NCBI RefSeq assembly: GCF_020966775.1
Contig: NZ_JAJKFV010000004.1
Location: forward strand, 186,001 to 250,000
DNA length: 64,000 nucleotides
Reading direction: 5' to 3'
DNA from: Rhodopirellula halodulae
Lineage (GTDB): Bacteria; Planctomycetota; Planctomycetia; Pirellulales; Pirellulaceae
Shown piece by piece: positions 20,589 through 29,451 of this stretch (the first letter of the stretch is position 1; each line of letters starts with the position of its first letter). The notes beneath the pieces were generated by a model. The model was not told the DNA's origin. It saw only the letters and a program-made list of their open reading frames with translations, and did not search any database. A program made the translations under genes and the position numbers.

Positions 20589-20814
20589 CGTTGGTGACTC
20601 CGTTGGTTGATTGGATGTGTGCGGGGACCGGCCCTCTCTCAAATCACCAAGCGTGCACCCTCGACAGGTGTTAGCAAATTTTTTTGGCGTTCATGATGCC
20701 GCCGTTTTGACGTGTTCCCATCGGCGGAATTTCGTGACGGATACCTAGCGATTTGCGAACGTTTAGACTCGTCCAAGCATTACCCCAACCGTTTTCAAAT
20801 GAGAGACAGCCAAG

Positions 20815-21108
20815 ATGAATGTCATTGTTGATTTGTGCGTGGTCCCGATGGGCGTGGGAGTTTCCGTCGGAAAGTACGTGGCGGAATGCCAACGCGTGTT
20901 GGAGGAAGCCGGGTTGGAGCACCAGCTTCACGCCTACGGGACGAACATCGAGGGCGAATGGGACGAAGTCTTTGCCTCCATCAAACAATGCCACGAACGC
21001 GTGCACGCCATGGGAGCCCCCCGCATCACCACCAGCATCAAAGTCGGCACCCGCACCGACCGAACACAAACGATGCAGGACAAGGTCGCGAGTGTGAGGA
21101 AGAAATGA
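20815..21108 (+). CDS. Thiamine-binding MTH1187/YqgV family protein
   Basis: A 97-residue single-domain protein of the thiamine_BP (MTH1187/YkoF) fold: IVDLCVVPMGVGVSVGKYVA at the N-terminus, YGTNIEGEWDEVF in the middle and RITTSIKVGTRTD at the end. Family members are small cytosolic homotetramers that bind thiamine or a related pyrimidine; physiological role is unclear. It stands alone. I see no TPP riboswitch in the 226 bp upstream. Confidence 0.85.
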   Translation: MNVIVDLCVVPMGVGVSVGKYVAECQRVLEEAGLEHQLHAYGTNIEGEWDEVFASIKQCHERVHAMGAPRITTSIKVGTRTDRTQTMQDKVASVRKK

Positions 21109-21154
21109 ACGCCGACCGTGCGTCAATTTCGAACGAACGTCGCACGCACCTAGA

Positions 21155-21239
21155 TAGCGATGCGGCGCAAGCCGCTCGGTAGCGATGTGGCAATCCGAAA
21201 TAGTGTGGCGAAACCGGACGGCCCGCGCCGTTCCGGTAG
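21155..21239. repeat. Pair of inverted REP-like elements, upstream of RAYT
   Basis: One element at 21155-21180 (TAGCGATGCGGCGCAAGCCG core) and an inverted relative at 21213-21239 (ACCGGACGGCCCGCGCCGTT core). Both match the consensus seen downstream of the transposase and in the 35-37 kb array, and together form a BIME-like unit. Confidence 0.75.
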
Positions 21240-21320
21240 AATTGAGTAGTAGCTCCACTTAACTCGAACGCATGATTGGACAGGTTCGCGTAGCTTTTCA
21301 TTACATCGAGGACGATTCGG

Positions 21321-21833
21321 TTGACTGACGATCCGATTGCCTTTTTCCTGACCTGGACATGCTACGGCACATGGCTGCCCGGCGATGAGCGTGGATGGAC
21401 CAAATGGCATCAAGGAGACCAACTCGCACAACCTCTCCTCGAGGCATGGTGTCGTGACAAGATGTCAGAAACCGCGATCGTTCTTGGGTCGGAACAGAGA
21501 GCGGCTGTCGAAGTCGTTGTCAAAGACCATTGCAAACGACGTTCCTGGCCATTGCATGCCGTGAGCTGCCGAACCAACCATTGCCATGTTGTGGTTTCCG
21601 CAAGAGGATACAGTGGTGAACAAGTTCGAGATCAGCTGAAGTCGTGGTGCAAACGGCGACTGAAGCAGTTGCAGCTTCAGCGAAGCGGCGTCTCTGCAAA
21701 GCTTCGTGAGCGATGGTGGACACGAAATGGAAGCGTGAGATATTTGTTCGATGAAGATTCGCTCGTGGCAGCAGTCGGCTACACGCTGGATGCGCAAGAG
21801 CATGGCGGATCAAAACAGAATTACCTGGAGTGA
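21321..21833 (+). mobile_element. REP-associated tyrosine transposase (RAYT), Y1/HUH family
   Basis: A 170-residue transposase_17/Y1-type protein. The N-terminal FFLTWTCYGTWLPGDERGW is a hallmark of RAYTs; the metal-binding HUH motif is HCH in NHCHVVVSA, and the likely catalytic Tyr lies in VGYTLDAQEHGG. The apparent start is TTG 21321. It is a single-copy gene between two pairs of inverted REP-like palindromes (21155-21239 and 21871-21963), the usual RAYT arrangement; RAYTs are thought to spread such palindromes without behaving as classical IS elements. Confidence 0.88.
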
Positions 21834-21870
21834 AACCAGCCAATCGATGTCCTTCCGTAAGACTCTTTCT

Positions 21871-21963
21871 TAGCGGTGCGGCGTGAGCCGCCCGGTTTGG
21901 GTTGCTTCGCGACGAGATTGGCGAGTTGAGTGCGGCACCGGACGGCTTGCGCCGTGCCGCTAA
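21871..21963. repeat. Pair of inverted REP-like elements, downstream of RAYT
   Basis: A forward element at 21871-21896 (TAGCGGTGCGGCGTGAGCCG core) and an inverted one at 21936-21963 (CACCGGACGGCTTGCGCCGT core). Same family and same head-to-head layout as the upstream pair. The pair also sits between convergent genes. Confidence 0.78.
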
Positions 21964-21994
21964 CAGGTGAGGATCGCTCAATAAATAGCAGGCA

Positions 21995-24394
21995 TCACCT
22001 TGTCGACAAACTCACGCTTCTCAAACGCAGGGCGTTGGCGATGACGGAGACGCTGCTGACGCTCATGGCCGCGGCGGCGATCATGGGGCTGAGAAGAATG
22101 CCGAAGATGGGATAAAGCGCACCCGCGGCGATTGGGACACCGGCGGCGTTGTAGACGAATGCGAAGAAGAGGTTCTGCCGAATGTTCCGCATTGTTTTGT
22201 GACTCAATCGTTTTGCTGCCACGACTCCGCGAAGATCGCCACCCACCAGCGTGACTCCAGATGACTCCATGGCGACGCTGGTCCCCGTGCCCATCGCGAT
22301 CCCAACGTTGGCAGCGGCCAGTGCGGGAGCATCGTTGATTCCGTCCCCACACATGGCGACGACCTTCTTCGCCGTTCGTAGTTCTTGAATGAAATCGTGT
22401 TTGTCTTCGGGAGAGACATTGGCTCGAAACTCATCGATGCCGAGTTCCTCCGCGACGGCTTTCGCGGTGGATTCCGCGTCGCCGGTGAGCATCACCACGT
22501 CCAACCCCATCTGGTGCAACGCGACAATCGCGTCCGGCGTGCTGTCTTTGATTGGGTCTTGGATCGCAAAGATTGCGGCGAGCGTTCCATCGATCGCAAG
22601 GTGAACCACGGTGGCAGCTTGCTGACCGTGCCGCTCCGCGCTCTCGCGAGCTTCGTCGAGACCGTTGACCTGCTGTTCCTTCAGCCAACGCGCATTTCCG
22701 AGCGAGATGGCTTGATCGTTGACGGTGGCAACCACGCCTTTGCCGGTGATGCTGTCGAAGTCGGTTGCAGTGTACGTCGGCACGGATTGCTCTTCCGCCC
22801 GAGCCACGATGGCGCGGCCCAGCGGATGTTCGCTGTTACGTTCCGCGGCGGCGGCAATGGCTAGGATCTCCGATTCGCTCCGGGAACCAAAGGTCTGAAC
22901 CGCGGTGACGGAGGGACTTCCCTCGGTCAAAGTGCCCGTTTTATCGACCACGACGGTGTCGACCTTCTCCATTTTCTCCAGCACTTCCGCGTCGCGAATC
23001 AGGACACCTTCCTTGGCACCGCGTCCCACCCCGACCATCACCGACATCGGTGTTGCCAATCCCAGTGCACAAGGGCAAGCGATGATTAAAACAGCGATCG
23101 CGGACACAAACGCATAGGCAAGAGAAGGCGAAGGGCCCCATGCCGCCCAAGCAATGAACGCCACGATCGCCGATGCGATCACCGCGGGTACGAAGTACTG
23201 AGCGACTTGGTCCACCAACTTTTGAATGGGAGCCTGACTGCGTTGGGCTTGTGCGACCATGTCCACAATCCGGTGCAACACCGTGTCGGTGCCCACCTCG
23301 GTTGCTTCCATTTCCAACGCTCCCGACTGATTCAGCGTGCCACCCGTCAGTCTTTCGCTCTCGGTCTTTTCAACCGGCACGGGTTCGCCCGTCAACATGG
23401 ATTCGTCCACACGCGAACGACCACCTCGGACCAACCCGTCCACCGGAATCTTCTCGCCAGGACGCACCCGCAACCGGTCTCCGGCTTGGACTTTTTCCAA
23501 CGCGATGTCCTCTTCCGTATCACCCACGATCCGATGAGCGATGTCCGGTGTCAACTGCATCAATTCGCGAATGGCTCCGCCGGTTTGATGCCGTGCCCGC
23601 AACTCCAAGACTTGTCCTAACAAAACCAAAGTGATGATCACCGCGGCGGCTTCGAAGTAGAGCGGCGGTCGATCAGCTTCGTAAAATGCTGACGGAATCC
23701 ATGACGGCACTATCACCGCGACCACGCTGAACGCGAACGCCGCGAGTGCCCCAAGAGCGATCAACGAGAACATGTTGAGGTTCCAAGTGCGGAACGACTT
23801 CGCGCCTCGGACCAGCAATGGCCAACCGCAGCCGAAGACAACGGGAGTCGCCAGCGCCAATTGCAACCAACCGTCCAACCCAGCAGAGATCCAATGATCG
23901 ATTGGCAAGCCGATCATCGGCCCCATGGAGAGAACCAGCAGAGGCAATGACAATGCCACGCCAACCCAAAACCGGCGTTTCATGTCGCGAAGCTGTTCTT
24001 CATCTCCCGAGGAATTCGGATCGATGAACTTGGGCTCGAGGTCCATGCCGCAAATTGGGCAATCTCCCGGGCCAACTTGTTCGATCTCGGGGTGCATCGG
24101 GCACATGTAGACCGCATCAGGATCCGCAGGCCCGCGTTGCTTTTTGGAACCATGGTTTCCGCCGCCGCAGCACGACGGTTGTTCCGAAGAACAGCAGGAT
24201 CCGCCCTCCGCTTCTGACTCGGCTTTCTGCTTTTGTGCAGCGAGCACACCCTGCGGATCGGCATCGAACGTTTGTCGACAACCGTCGCAGCAAAAGAAAA
24301 ACGTGCGACCATCGTGCTGACTTCGGATCGAATTGGCGGGCGAAACCGACATCCCGCAAACGGGGTCGGTGGCTTTGATTTCGGCGAGATTCAT
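21995..24394 (-). CDS. copA: Copper-translocating P-type ATPase with YHS and heavy-metal-binding N-terminus
   Basis: A 799-residue P1B-type ATPase. Instead of CxxC HMA domains, it starts with a YHS domain ([22 protein letters not shown]), then a Cys-rich linker ([13 protein letters not shown]) and a heavy-metal-binding motif [20 protein letters not shown]. The core carries [10 protein letters not shown] (membrane site), DKTGTLTEG (phosphorylation), SEHPLGRAI, and [15 protein letters not shown] and MSVSSVS in the last membrane helices match P1B-1 Cu(I) exporters. No cop regulator or chaperone lies beside it. Confidence 0.9.
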   Translation of the reverse strand: MNLAEIKATDPVCGMSVSPANSIRSQHDGRTFFFCCDGCRQTFDADPQGVLAAQKQKAESEAEGGSCCSSEQPSCCGGGNHGSKKQRGPADPDAVYMCPMHPEIEQVGPGDCPICGMDLEPKFIDPNSSGDEEQLRDMKRRFWVGVALSLPLLVLSMGPMIGLPIDHWISAGLDGWLQLALATPVVFGCGWPLLVRGAKSFRTWNLNMFSLIALGALAAFAFSVVAVIVPSWIPSAFYEADRPPLYFEAAAVIITLVLLGQVLELRARHQTGGAIRELMQLTPDIAHRIVGDTEEDIALEKVQAGDRLRVRPGEKIPVDGLVRGGRSRVDESMLTGEPVPVEKTESERLTGGTLNQSGALEMEATEVGTDTVLHRIVDMVAQAQRSQAPIQKLVDQVAQYFVPAVIASAIVAFIAWAAWGPSPSLAYAFVSAIAVLIIACPCALGLATPMSVMVGVGRGAKEGVLIRDAEVLEKMEKVDTVVVDKTGTLTEGSPSVTAVQTFGSRSESEILAIAAAAERNSEHPLGRAIVARAEEQSVPTYTATDFDSITGKGVVATVNDQAISLGNARWLKEQQVNGLDEARESAERHGQQAATVVHLAIDGTLAAIFAIQDPIKDSTPDAIVALHQMGLDVVMLTGDAESTAKAVAEELGIDEFRANVSPEDKHDFIQELRTAKKVVAMCGDGINDAPALAAANVGIAMGTGTSVAMESSGVTLVGGDLRGVVAAKRLSHKTMRNIRQNLFFAFVYNAAGVPIAAGALYPIFGILLSPMIAAAAMSVSSVSVIANALRLRSVSLSTR

Positions 24395-24486
24395 AACGCT
24401 AGCATGGCAGGAGTTCCCACTAGCTTACGCAATTCTCATTCCGGCAGTTCTGGTGCTCGCTGTGATTGGATCCGCAACACATGTTG

Positions 24487-26406
24487 CTAGCGGACAACGA
24501 TCGTCAGCCATCCATCACGAGCGTCAATTCCGATCACGTCCGCACTGCGTCCCGCCAAAGCCGGCATCTTCGCATCGGCAGGAATGGTCCACGGGCGATG
24601 CAGCAGTGTGTCGGGAAACAATTTGTCAAAGCCTTCTTCGATGTTGGCCTTGATGGCGGTTTGCGACAACGTGAGCCGACGCCCACCGGGGAACTGCAAA
24701 TCGATTTCCTCGTCGCGAATCAGGATCATGCGGTTGTCTTCGGTGATCGCGGGACGATACAACGCGCTGACTTCCAAGCGACGATCCAGTTCATTGCCAC
24801 CTTGTGCAAAGCGGTCGCCTCGCAGGCCAATGCGAAAGGTTTGATCACGAGCTTCGAAGTAGACAGGCCGAAAACTTGAAAAGTCGACTTCGAAGTCTTG
24901 GGCTTCCTCATCGGTCGACTCATCATTGTCTTTTTGCAGACCAAACGAACTGGTCAGTTCGCGAAGTTTTTTCGGCGTGAAGGTTTCTCCCGCGAGCAAT
25001 TGCATCACCGTGTTGTTCAGGATGCTTTCATGAACCTGAATGGCGGCGGTGTAGCCTCCTGGATAGGTCCCGGATGAGGTCGCGGTACGCACACTTGAAA
25101 GCGAAGGGCCGGCGTTCCCAGCCGACAACCCCAATGGACGCTGCATGGTGACTTGGACGTGCACTTCATCGCTGGTCGAGCTCAGTTGACGAATCGGAAC
25201 GGGCAAGTCCAATCGTCCCAGCCACGGAGCCATCTTGGCATCCAGGTCGGGGAAGGAACGATTCACGTTCTCGTCGGTCTGTTTGCGAAAGCCTTCCAGC
25301 ACCCGCGATTGCAGTTTCTGTCGCGAAAGGGCTTCGGCTTGGGGTTTCATTTCCGCCGCTTTCTTGGATGCGATTTTTCGAACCAACTTCAGAGGATGAT
25401 TGATGCGATGGATGTTGGTGGAAAGGCTGGCGGTGGCGATGGGCTCGCCCGCGATGATGCCTTTTTCCGTGACCACCAATTGCCGTGCGGCGTAGACTTG
25501 GCCGATGCCCGAGGTATCCAGCGTGACGGGGCCGTTGTAGCCGCGGGTGGTCGTGCTGAATTGACCATCCAATCGAACCAACAAACGCACGTTGCCGTCC
25601 GAGGGAAGCAACTGGCTGGTCACCTGACCGACGACTCGAGCGTTGCCGATCACGCGGGTGCCCAACAAGCAATCGTTGACCGCTTCCGGATTGTTGACCG
25701 GACGGGCAACCGCATTGGCGATCACGTTGCCGTCGACAAAGGCTCGCAAATTGGGCGATGAGTAACGACGAACGATCGAACGCACCAACGTGTCGGCTTG
25801 ATTGGCATCGGCCAACGATTCCACGACCGACTCGATTTTGGCGACTTGTTCACCCGAGAGATCAGAAAGGGCGATCGGGGTGTCCGTTTCGTTGGTCAAA
25901 ATTCCTTGGAGCGTTGAAAGCTGTCGCCCAACGAGCGCGAGACCGCGTTTGGGATCGCCGTAGCGTAATGCGGCGATGTATCGGTCCAACGATTCACGCA
26001 GCGCGATCAATCGCGAAAGTTCCAGGCCTTCTTCCGGGCCGCTAAGACGCTGATACAGTTCAACCGCCGCATTGCCGCGTTTGGCGATGGATTGTTCCTC
26101 TTCGATGGCCGATCGCAGCGGATCAAACCGAAGGAACCGCATCCAGGCTTGGTAGTTCGCTTCGTCGGTGACTCGCTGGAAGAACGCCTCCGCTTCGCGC
26201 ATCGCGTCCAGCGTTTCTTGTTCCCGAGTCTCTCGCGACGGCAAACGTTCCGGATCCAATTCGCCGTTTGCTTGTTCGATCAGCTTCAGCCACGAATCGA
26301 CTTCACCGCCACGGCAAAGACTTGCTTGAGAGCCTGCACCAACCACCGCATTCAAAAGCAGAAAAGCAAGTGAGCATCGAATCCATGATATTGCTGAGCT
26401 GGGCAT
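24487..26406 (-). CDS. Secreted protein of unknown function, planctomycete type
   Basis: A 639-residue exported protein. ATG 26406 gives a signal peptide (MPSSAISWIRCSLAFLLLNAV). No domain recognised. The first 200 residues look helical and charged; the middle (LLVRLDGQFSTTTRGYNGPV...) and end look beta-rich, ending VIGIDARDGWLTIVVR. An acidic patch KDNDESTDEEAQDFEVDF lies near 530. I cannot assign a function; its size and style fit large conserved hypothetical proteins of Pirellulaceae. It diverges from pyrE. Confidence 0.7.
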   Translation of the reverse strand: MPSSAISWIRCSLAFLLLNAVVGAGSQASLCRGGEVDSWLKLIEQANGELDPERLPSRETREQETLDAMREAEAFFQRVTDEANYQAWMRFLRFDPLRSAIEEEQSIAKRGNAAVELYQRLSGPEEGLELSRLIALRESLDRYIAALRYGDPKRGLALVGRQLSTLQGILTNETDTPIALSDLSGEQVAKIESVVESLADANQADTLVRSIVRRYSSPNLRAFVDGNVIANAVARPVNNPEAVNDCLLGTRVIGNARVVGQVTSQLLPSDGNVRLLVRLDGQFSTTTRGYNGPVTLDTSGIGQVYAARQLVVTEKGIIAGEPIATASLSTNIHRINHPLKLVRKIASKKAAEMKPQAEALSRQKLQSRVLEGFRKQTDENVNRSFPDLDAKMAPWLGRLDLPVPIRQLSSTSDEVHVQVTMQRPLGLSAGNAGPSLSSVRTATSSGTYPGGYTAAIQVHESILNNTVMQLLAGETFTPKKLRELTSSFGLQKDNDESTDEEAQDFEVDFSSFRPVYFEARDQTFRIGLRGDRFAQGGNELDRRLEVSALYRPAITEDNRMILIRDEEIDLQFPGGRRLTLSQTAIKANIEEGFDKLFPDTLLHRPWTIPADAKMPALAGRSADVIGIDARDGWLTIVVR

Positions 26407-26610
26407 GTTGCACGCTGAGGAGAGAATGTGCGGGTTGAGGGGAGTGGGTATTCTAGCTGGTGTCGCATTCACGCAAGGCCCCGGAGCGGTTCCGTGCGGT
26501 TTCTGAGGCCGGTTGTAGGGGATGCGCCGCTTTCACCGGGTGTCTGAACGCGATGGTTTGTGGTATTCGTTCGCACTGAATCGCAAACACCCCCGATGGA
26601 GAATCTCCGG

Positions 26611-27192
26611 ATGTCGTCTGACTCGGCCAACCAAGACCTTGCCCCTTTGATCGCTCTGATGGAAACCGAAGCTTTGCAGCGTGGTGAATTCACGCTGGCG
26701 AGCGGCAAGAAGGCCAACTACTACCTTGATTGCCGACGAGTCACGTTGCATCCCAAGGGAGCCGGGCTGGTCGGTCGAGCCATGCTGGATGTGGTGCTGA
26801 GCAACGCGAAGGAAAGCGGTGTGATGCCGGCGGCCGTGGGTGGAATGGCCATTGGAGCCGACCCGATCACCGCGTCGATCGTGACGCTGGCGGGTGGCGA
26901 CGATGTGGACCTGAAAGGCTTCATGGTTCGGAAAGAACCCAAGGGCCATGGCATGGGTCAACAAGTCGAAGGCCCGGTGACTCCGGGGCAAAAAGTGGTC
27001 ATCGTGGAAGACGTCATCACCAGCGGCGGCAGCGCACTGAAAGCCGTCGATGCGGTGGAAGCCTTCGGTCTCGAGGTGCTCTACGTGATCGGAATCATCG
27101 ATCGCTTGGCGGGAGGTGCCGAGGCGTTCGCCAAGCGTGGATTGGAGCTGAAGACCCTGACGACAATTCGCGACTTTGGTTTGGAACCCTGA
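26611..27192 (+). CDS. pyrE: Orotate phosphoribosyltransferase
   Basis: A 193-residue type I PRTase: VVIVEDVITSGGSALKA is the PRPP-binding loop (about 128-144), LASGKKANYYLDCR the N-terminal substrate site, and RKEPKGHGMGQQVEG the flexible catalytic loop. It makes orotidine 5'-phosphate from orotate and PRPP in pyrimidine synthesis. I prefer ATG 26611 because GGAG lies 9 nt upstream; GTG or ATG starts at 26560 and 26596 are possible. No other pyr genes are adjacent. Confidence 0.93.
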   Translation: MSSDSANQDLAPLIALMETEALQRGEFTLASGKKANYYLDCRRVTLHPKGAGLVGRAMLDVVLSNAKESGVMPAAVGGMAIGADPITASIVTLAGGDDVDLKGFMVRKEPKGHGMGQQVEGPVTPGQKVVIVEDVITSGGSALKAVDAVEAFGLEVLYVIGIIDRLAGGAEAFAKRGLELKTLTTIRDFGLEP

Positions 27193-27231
27193 TCAAACCG
27201 CCCGGCCGAAATCTAACCTGCGAACGCTGAC

Positions 27232-27447
27232 TCAAGCGGTCGGCGCATCGATCTCGAAGTGAACGATGACCAACACGTCGCCCGCGGCGAAGGAATTCAT
27301 TGGCCCAGTGCCAGCAGACGGTGCCGGTGCCAAGTTCCCGTTGATGGACAACACCCGAGCTCCGCTTTTGCGGATCCAACGGTTGATTTGACGCTCGAGT
27401 TCGGGAAGTTCTGAGTCCACACCTTTGAAGAGTTTGACTTGTTGCAC
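27232..27447 (-). CDS. Small conserved-looking hypothetical protein (71 aa, GTG start)
   Basis: A 71-residue frame from GTG 27447: VQQVKLFKGVDSELPELERQ, then INRWIRKSGARVLSINGNLA, ending in GDVLVIVHFEIDAPTA. It is tidy, soluble and alpha/beta-like, and resembles short planctomycete proteins I recall only vaguely; I assign no function. It is convergent with pyrE (39 bp) and divergent from the HlyD gene. No strong Shine-Dalgarno; the frame continues upstream without a better start. Confidence 0.6.
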   Translation of the reverse strand: MQQVKLFKGVDSELPELERQINRWIRKSGARVLSINGNLAPAPSAGTGPMNSFAAGDVLVIVHFEIDAPTA

Positions 27448-27672
27448 GTGGGGTCTCGAATGGAGGAAATGGAGATCGTGACGGCGATGGCTCGCCGGCG
27501 TGCATCGTAACAAAACCGGCGGTTCTTTCGCTGCCCGGCAAGAGTAAGCTTTCTCCAGCCGCTTCTCAGGCACCCTTGGAATTTGGCGAGCGGCAAAGCA
27601 TTTCGTGACGCTGGTCCGCGGCGAGAGTAAATTGTAGGGCAACCTTTCTCTCGCCTGTTGCGGACGCGACCC

Positions 27673-28671
27673 ATGCCAATTTTCGCCAATACTCCATCGA
27701 CCAATCGCTGGTTCACATCGCTTGTCTCCGCCGCTTTGTTTGGGACCTGCCTCTTGGCGACGCCATTGGTCGCACAAGAGTTGCTGCCGCCTGGAACGCC
27801 GGAGACACAAAGCTCGGCCGACGTGAGCATCGCGGCGTTTGAAATTCCATCGGCACAAGCCATTTTGATCTCCGACGTCACGTTGTCGGCTCCGATCGCC
27901 GGGCGGGTTGCTTCGGTGTTGGTGGAAGAAGGCAGCGTGGTCCGTCCGCGCAAACTGCTGGTGCAACTAGATGATTCGCGAGCCAAGGCGGAACTGAACG
28001 CGGCCAAGGCCGCCGAACGCGCCGCCGAACTGCAATCCAACAGCGATGTCGATCGACGATACGCGGAACGCACCTTAGAAGTCCGCGTGCGAGAACTGGA
28101 GCAAAGCTTGCTGGCAAACGAGAGTTTCGAGGGCAGTGTCACAGCCACCGAAATCGATCGATTGAAGCTGGTCATTGATCAAGCCGAGTTATCAATCGAG
28201 CAAGCCGAACGCGAACGGAAGATGCTGGAGGCTCAATTGGGCGAAAAGCAATCGCTAGTGGAGTTGGCAGAGCTTCGGATGCGAGAGCATCGTGTCGAGT
28301 CATCGCTTGACGGCCGCGTCGCTGAGCTGTCCATCACCGAAGGCCAGTGGGTGGAAGCCGGCGCGCCGCTGGTTCGTTTGATCTCGTTGAATCCGATTCG
28401 CATCAGCGGATTTGTAAACGGCCGCCAACATGGCCAGGAATTGGTTGGCCGCAAGGTTGAGTTCGAGTTGGATGCGGCGAAAGGCTCAACCGAAGCAACG
28501 GTGCTTCGTGGCGAAGTCTCGTTCGTTTCCGACGAGCTGAATCCGGTCAACGGCCAGGTCCGTATGTGGGCGGACTTGAAGAATCCGGACCAACGCGTGC
28601 GACCGGGAATGCGTGGCACCCTGCGTGTGCTGGCGTCGGACAAAGAAACCGCGGTGCAAGAACAGAAATAG
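27673..28671 (+). CDS. HlyD-family periplasmic adaptor (RND/ABC efflux MFP subunit)
   Basis: A 332-residue secreted adaptor: a signal peptide (about 1-35, ending LVAQE), a split lipoyl/barrel-sandwich domain (LSAPIAGRVASVLVEEGSVV and RVESSLDGRVAELSITEGQW) around a coiled-coil hairpin (about 95-195), then a beta-barrel (PIRISGFVNGRQHGQELVGR, RPGMRGTLRVLA). Such proteins bridge an inner-membrane pump and an outer-membrane channel. No pump gene is adjacent here, so the partner is unknown. Confidence 0.82.
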   Translation: MPIFANTPSTNRWFTSLVSAALFGTCLLATPLVAQELLPPGTPETQSSADVSIAAFEIPSAQAILISDVTLSAPIAGRVASVLVEEGSVVRPRKLLVQLDDSRAKAELNAAKAAERAAELQSNSDVDRRYAERTLEVRVRELEQSLLANESFEGSVTATEIDRLKLVIDQAELSIEQAERERKMLEAQLGEKQSLVELAELRMREHRVESSLDGRVAELSITEGQWVEAGAPLVRLISLNPIRISGFVNGRQHGQELVGRKVEFELDAAKGSTEATVLRGEVSFVSDELNPVNGQVRMWADLKNPDQRVRPGMRGTLRVLASDKETAVQEQK

Positions 28672-28685
28672 TCGAGCGGCGCATC

Positions 28686-28710
28686 AAAAACGGCTGGTGC
28701 TACCAGCCGT
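28686..28710 (-). terminator. Intrinsic terminator of the response-regulator transcript
   Basis: Read on the minus strand: an 8-bp stem (28710-28703 with 28697-28690), a 5-nt loop, then TTTTT. It lies between the convergent HlyD gene and the response regulator. Confidence 0.75.
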
Positions 28711-28737
28711 CGATTGATTCGTTCGATTGAATGTGGC

Positions 28738-29451
28738 TCAGGGAGCTGGCGGGATCAGAGCGGCCGGTCCCACGTCCAAGTTGACTTCCGCAGCCAACAG
28801 CATTTTGTACAAGTCGACTTCATTGTCGATGCCGAGCTTGGTGAAGATGCTGCCACGGTGCTTGGACGCGGTTTGCACGCTGATGCTGAGTTCTTGTGCA
28901 ATGCCTTTCAGCGGTGATCCACCGGCCAACAGCAACATGACTTCCGTTTCACGAGGCGAGATCTTGCGGAGCAGGTCCAACGCCTCTTTGCGGACTTGGT
29001 AACGGAAGCGATCGCGGCGATGTTTGCGAATCGCACTGTTGATTGCGTGCAGGATTTCCTCGTGGCGGAATCCTTTTTCGATGAAGTCGAACACGCCTTG
29101 TTGGAATGCCGCGCGACAGTTTTCCGCATCGCCGTGACCGGTCACCAAGATCACTGGGATCGTCAATTCACGTCGCGACATTTCGGCTTGTAGTTCCAAG
29201 CCGCTCAAGCGAGGCATCCGCAAGTCGGCCACAACGCAACCGTGCGAGTCCGCGTGAAGGACTTTTAGCAGGTCTTCGGCTTGGTTGAAGGTTTCGGTCT
29301 TCAGCCCTTCTTGCAAGCACCAACGCTGGAGCAGATCCAGTTCGGCTTGCTGGTCATCGACCAAGTAGACCACTGGTTCGGGACCGGCGTCTTCTTGAGG
29401 AGCGGTGTTGGGGTCGAACAGTCCGGAATTCGGATTATCAAGAGCCGTCAT
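28738..29451 (-). CDS. FixJ/LuxR-type response regulator overlapping fabF
   Basis: A 237-residue two-domain regulator. The receiver (about 30-145) has VYLVDDQQAEL, phosphoacceptor Asp in VADLRMPRLSG, VTGHGD and the conserved Lys in FIEKGFRHEE. The LuxR-type HTH (about 165-225) has ISPRETEVMLLLAGG, IAQELSISVQTASKHRGSIF and KLGIDNEVDLY. ATG 29451 lies inside the last codons of fabF (14-nt overlap), so translation is probably coupled to fabF. No histidine kinase is nearby. A link to lipid synthesis control is possible but only positional. Confidence 0.88.
   Translation of the reverse strand: MTALDNPNSGLFDPNTAPQEDAGPEPVVYLVDDQQAELDLLQRWCLQEGLKTETFNQAEDLLKVLHADSHGCVVADLRMPRLSGLELQAEMSRRELTIPVILVTGHGDAENCRAAFQQGVFDFIEKGFRHEEILHAINSAIRKHRRDRFRYQVRKEALDLLRKISPRETEVMLLLAGGSPLKGIAQELSISVQTASKHRGSIFTKLGIDNEVDLYKMLLAAEVNLDVGPAALIPPAP

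Noticed and set aside
20589..20814. TPP riboswitch upstream of the thiamine-binding protein
   Set aside because: No CTGAGA or ACCTGATCTGG-like core in the region.
23173..23634. Plus-strand 153-aa open frame
   Set aside because: Antisense to copA; shadow of its transmembrane and actuator segments.
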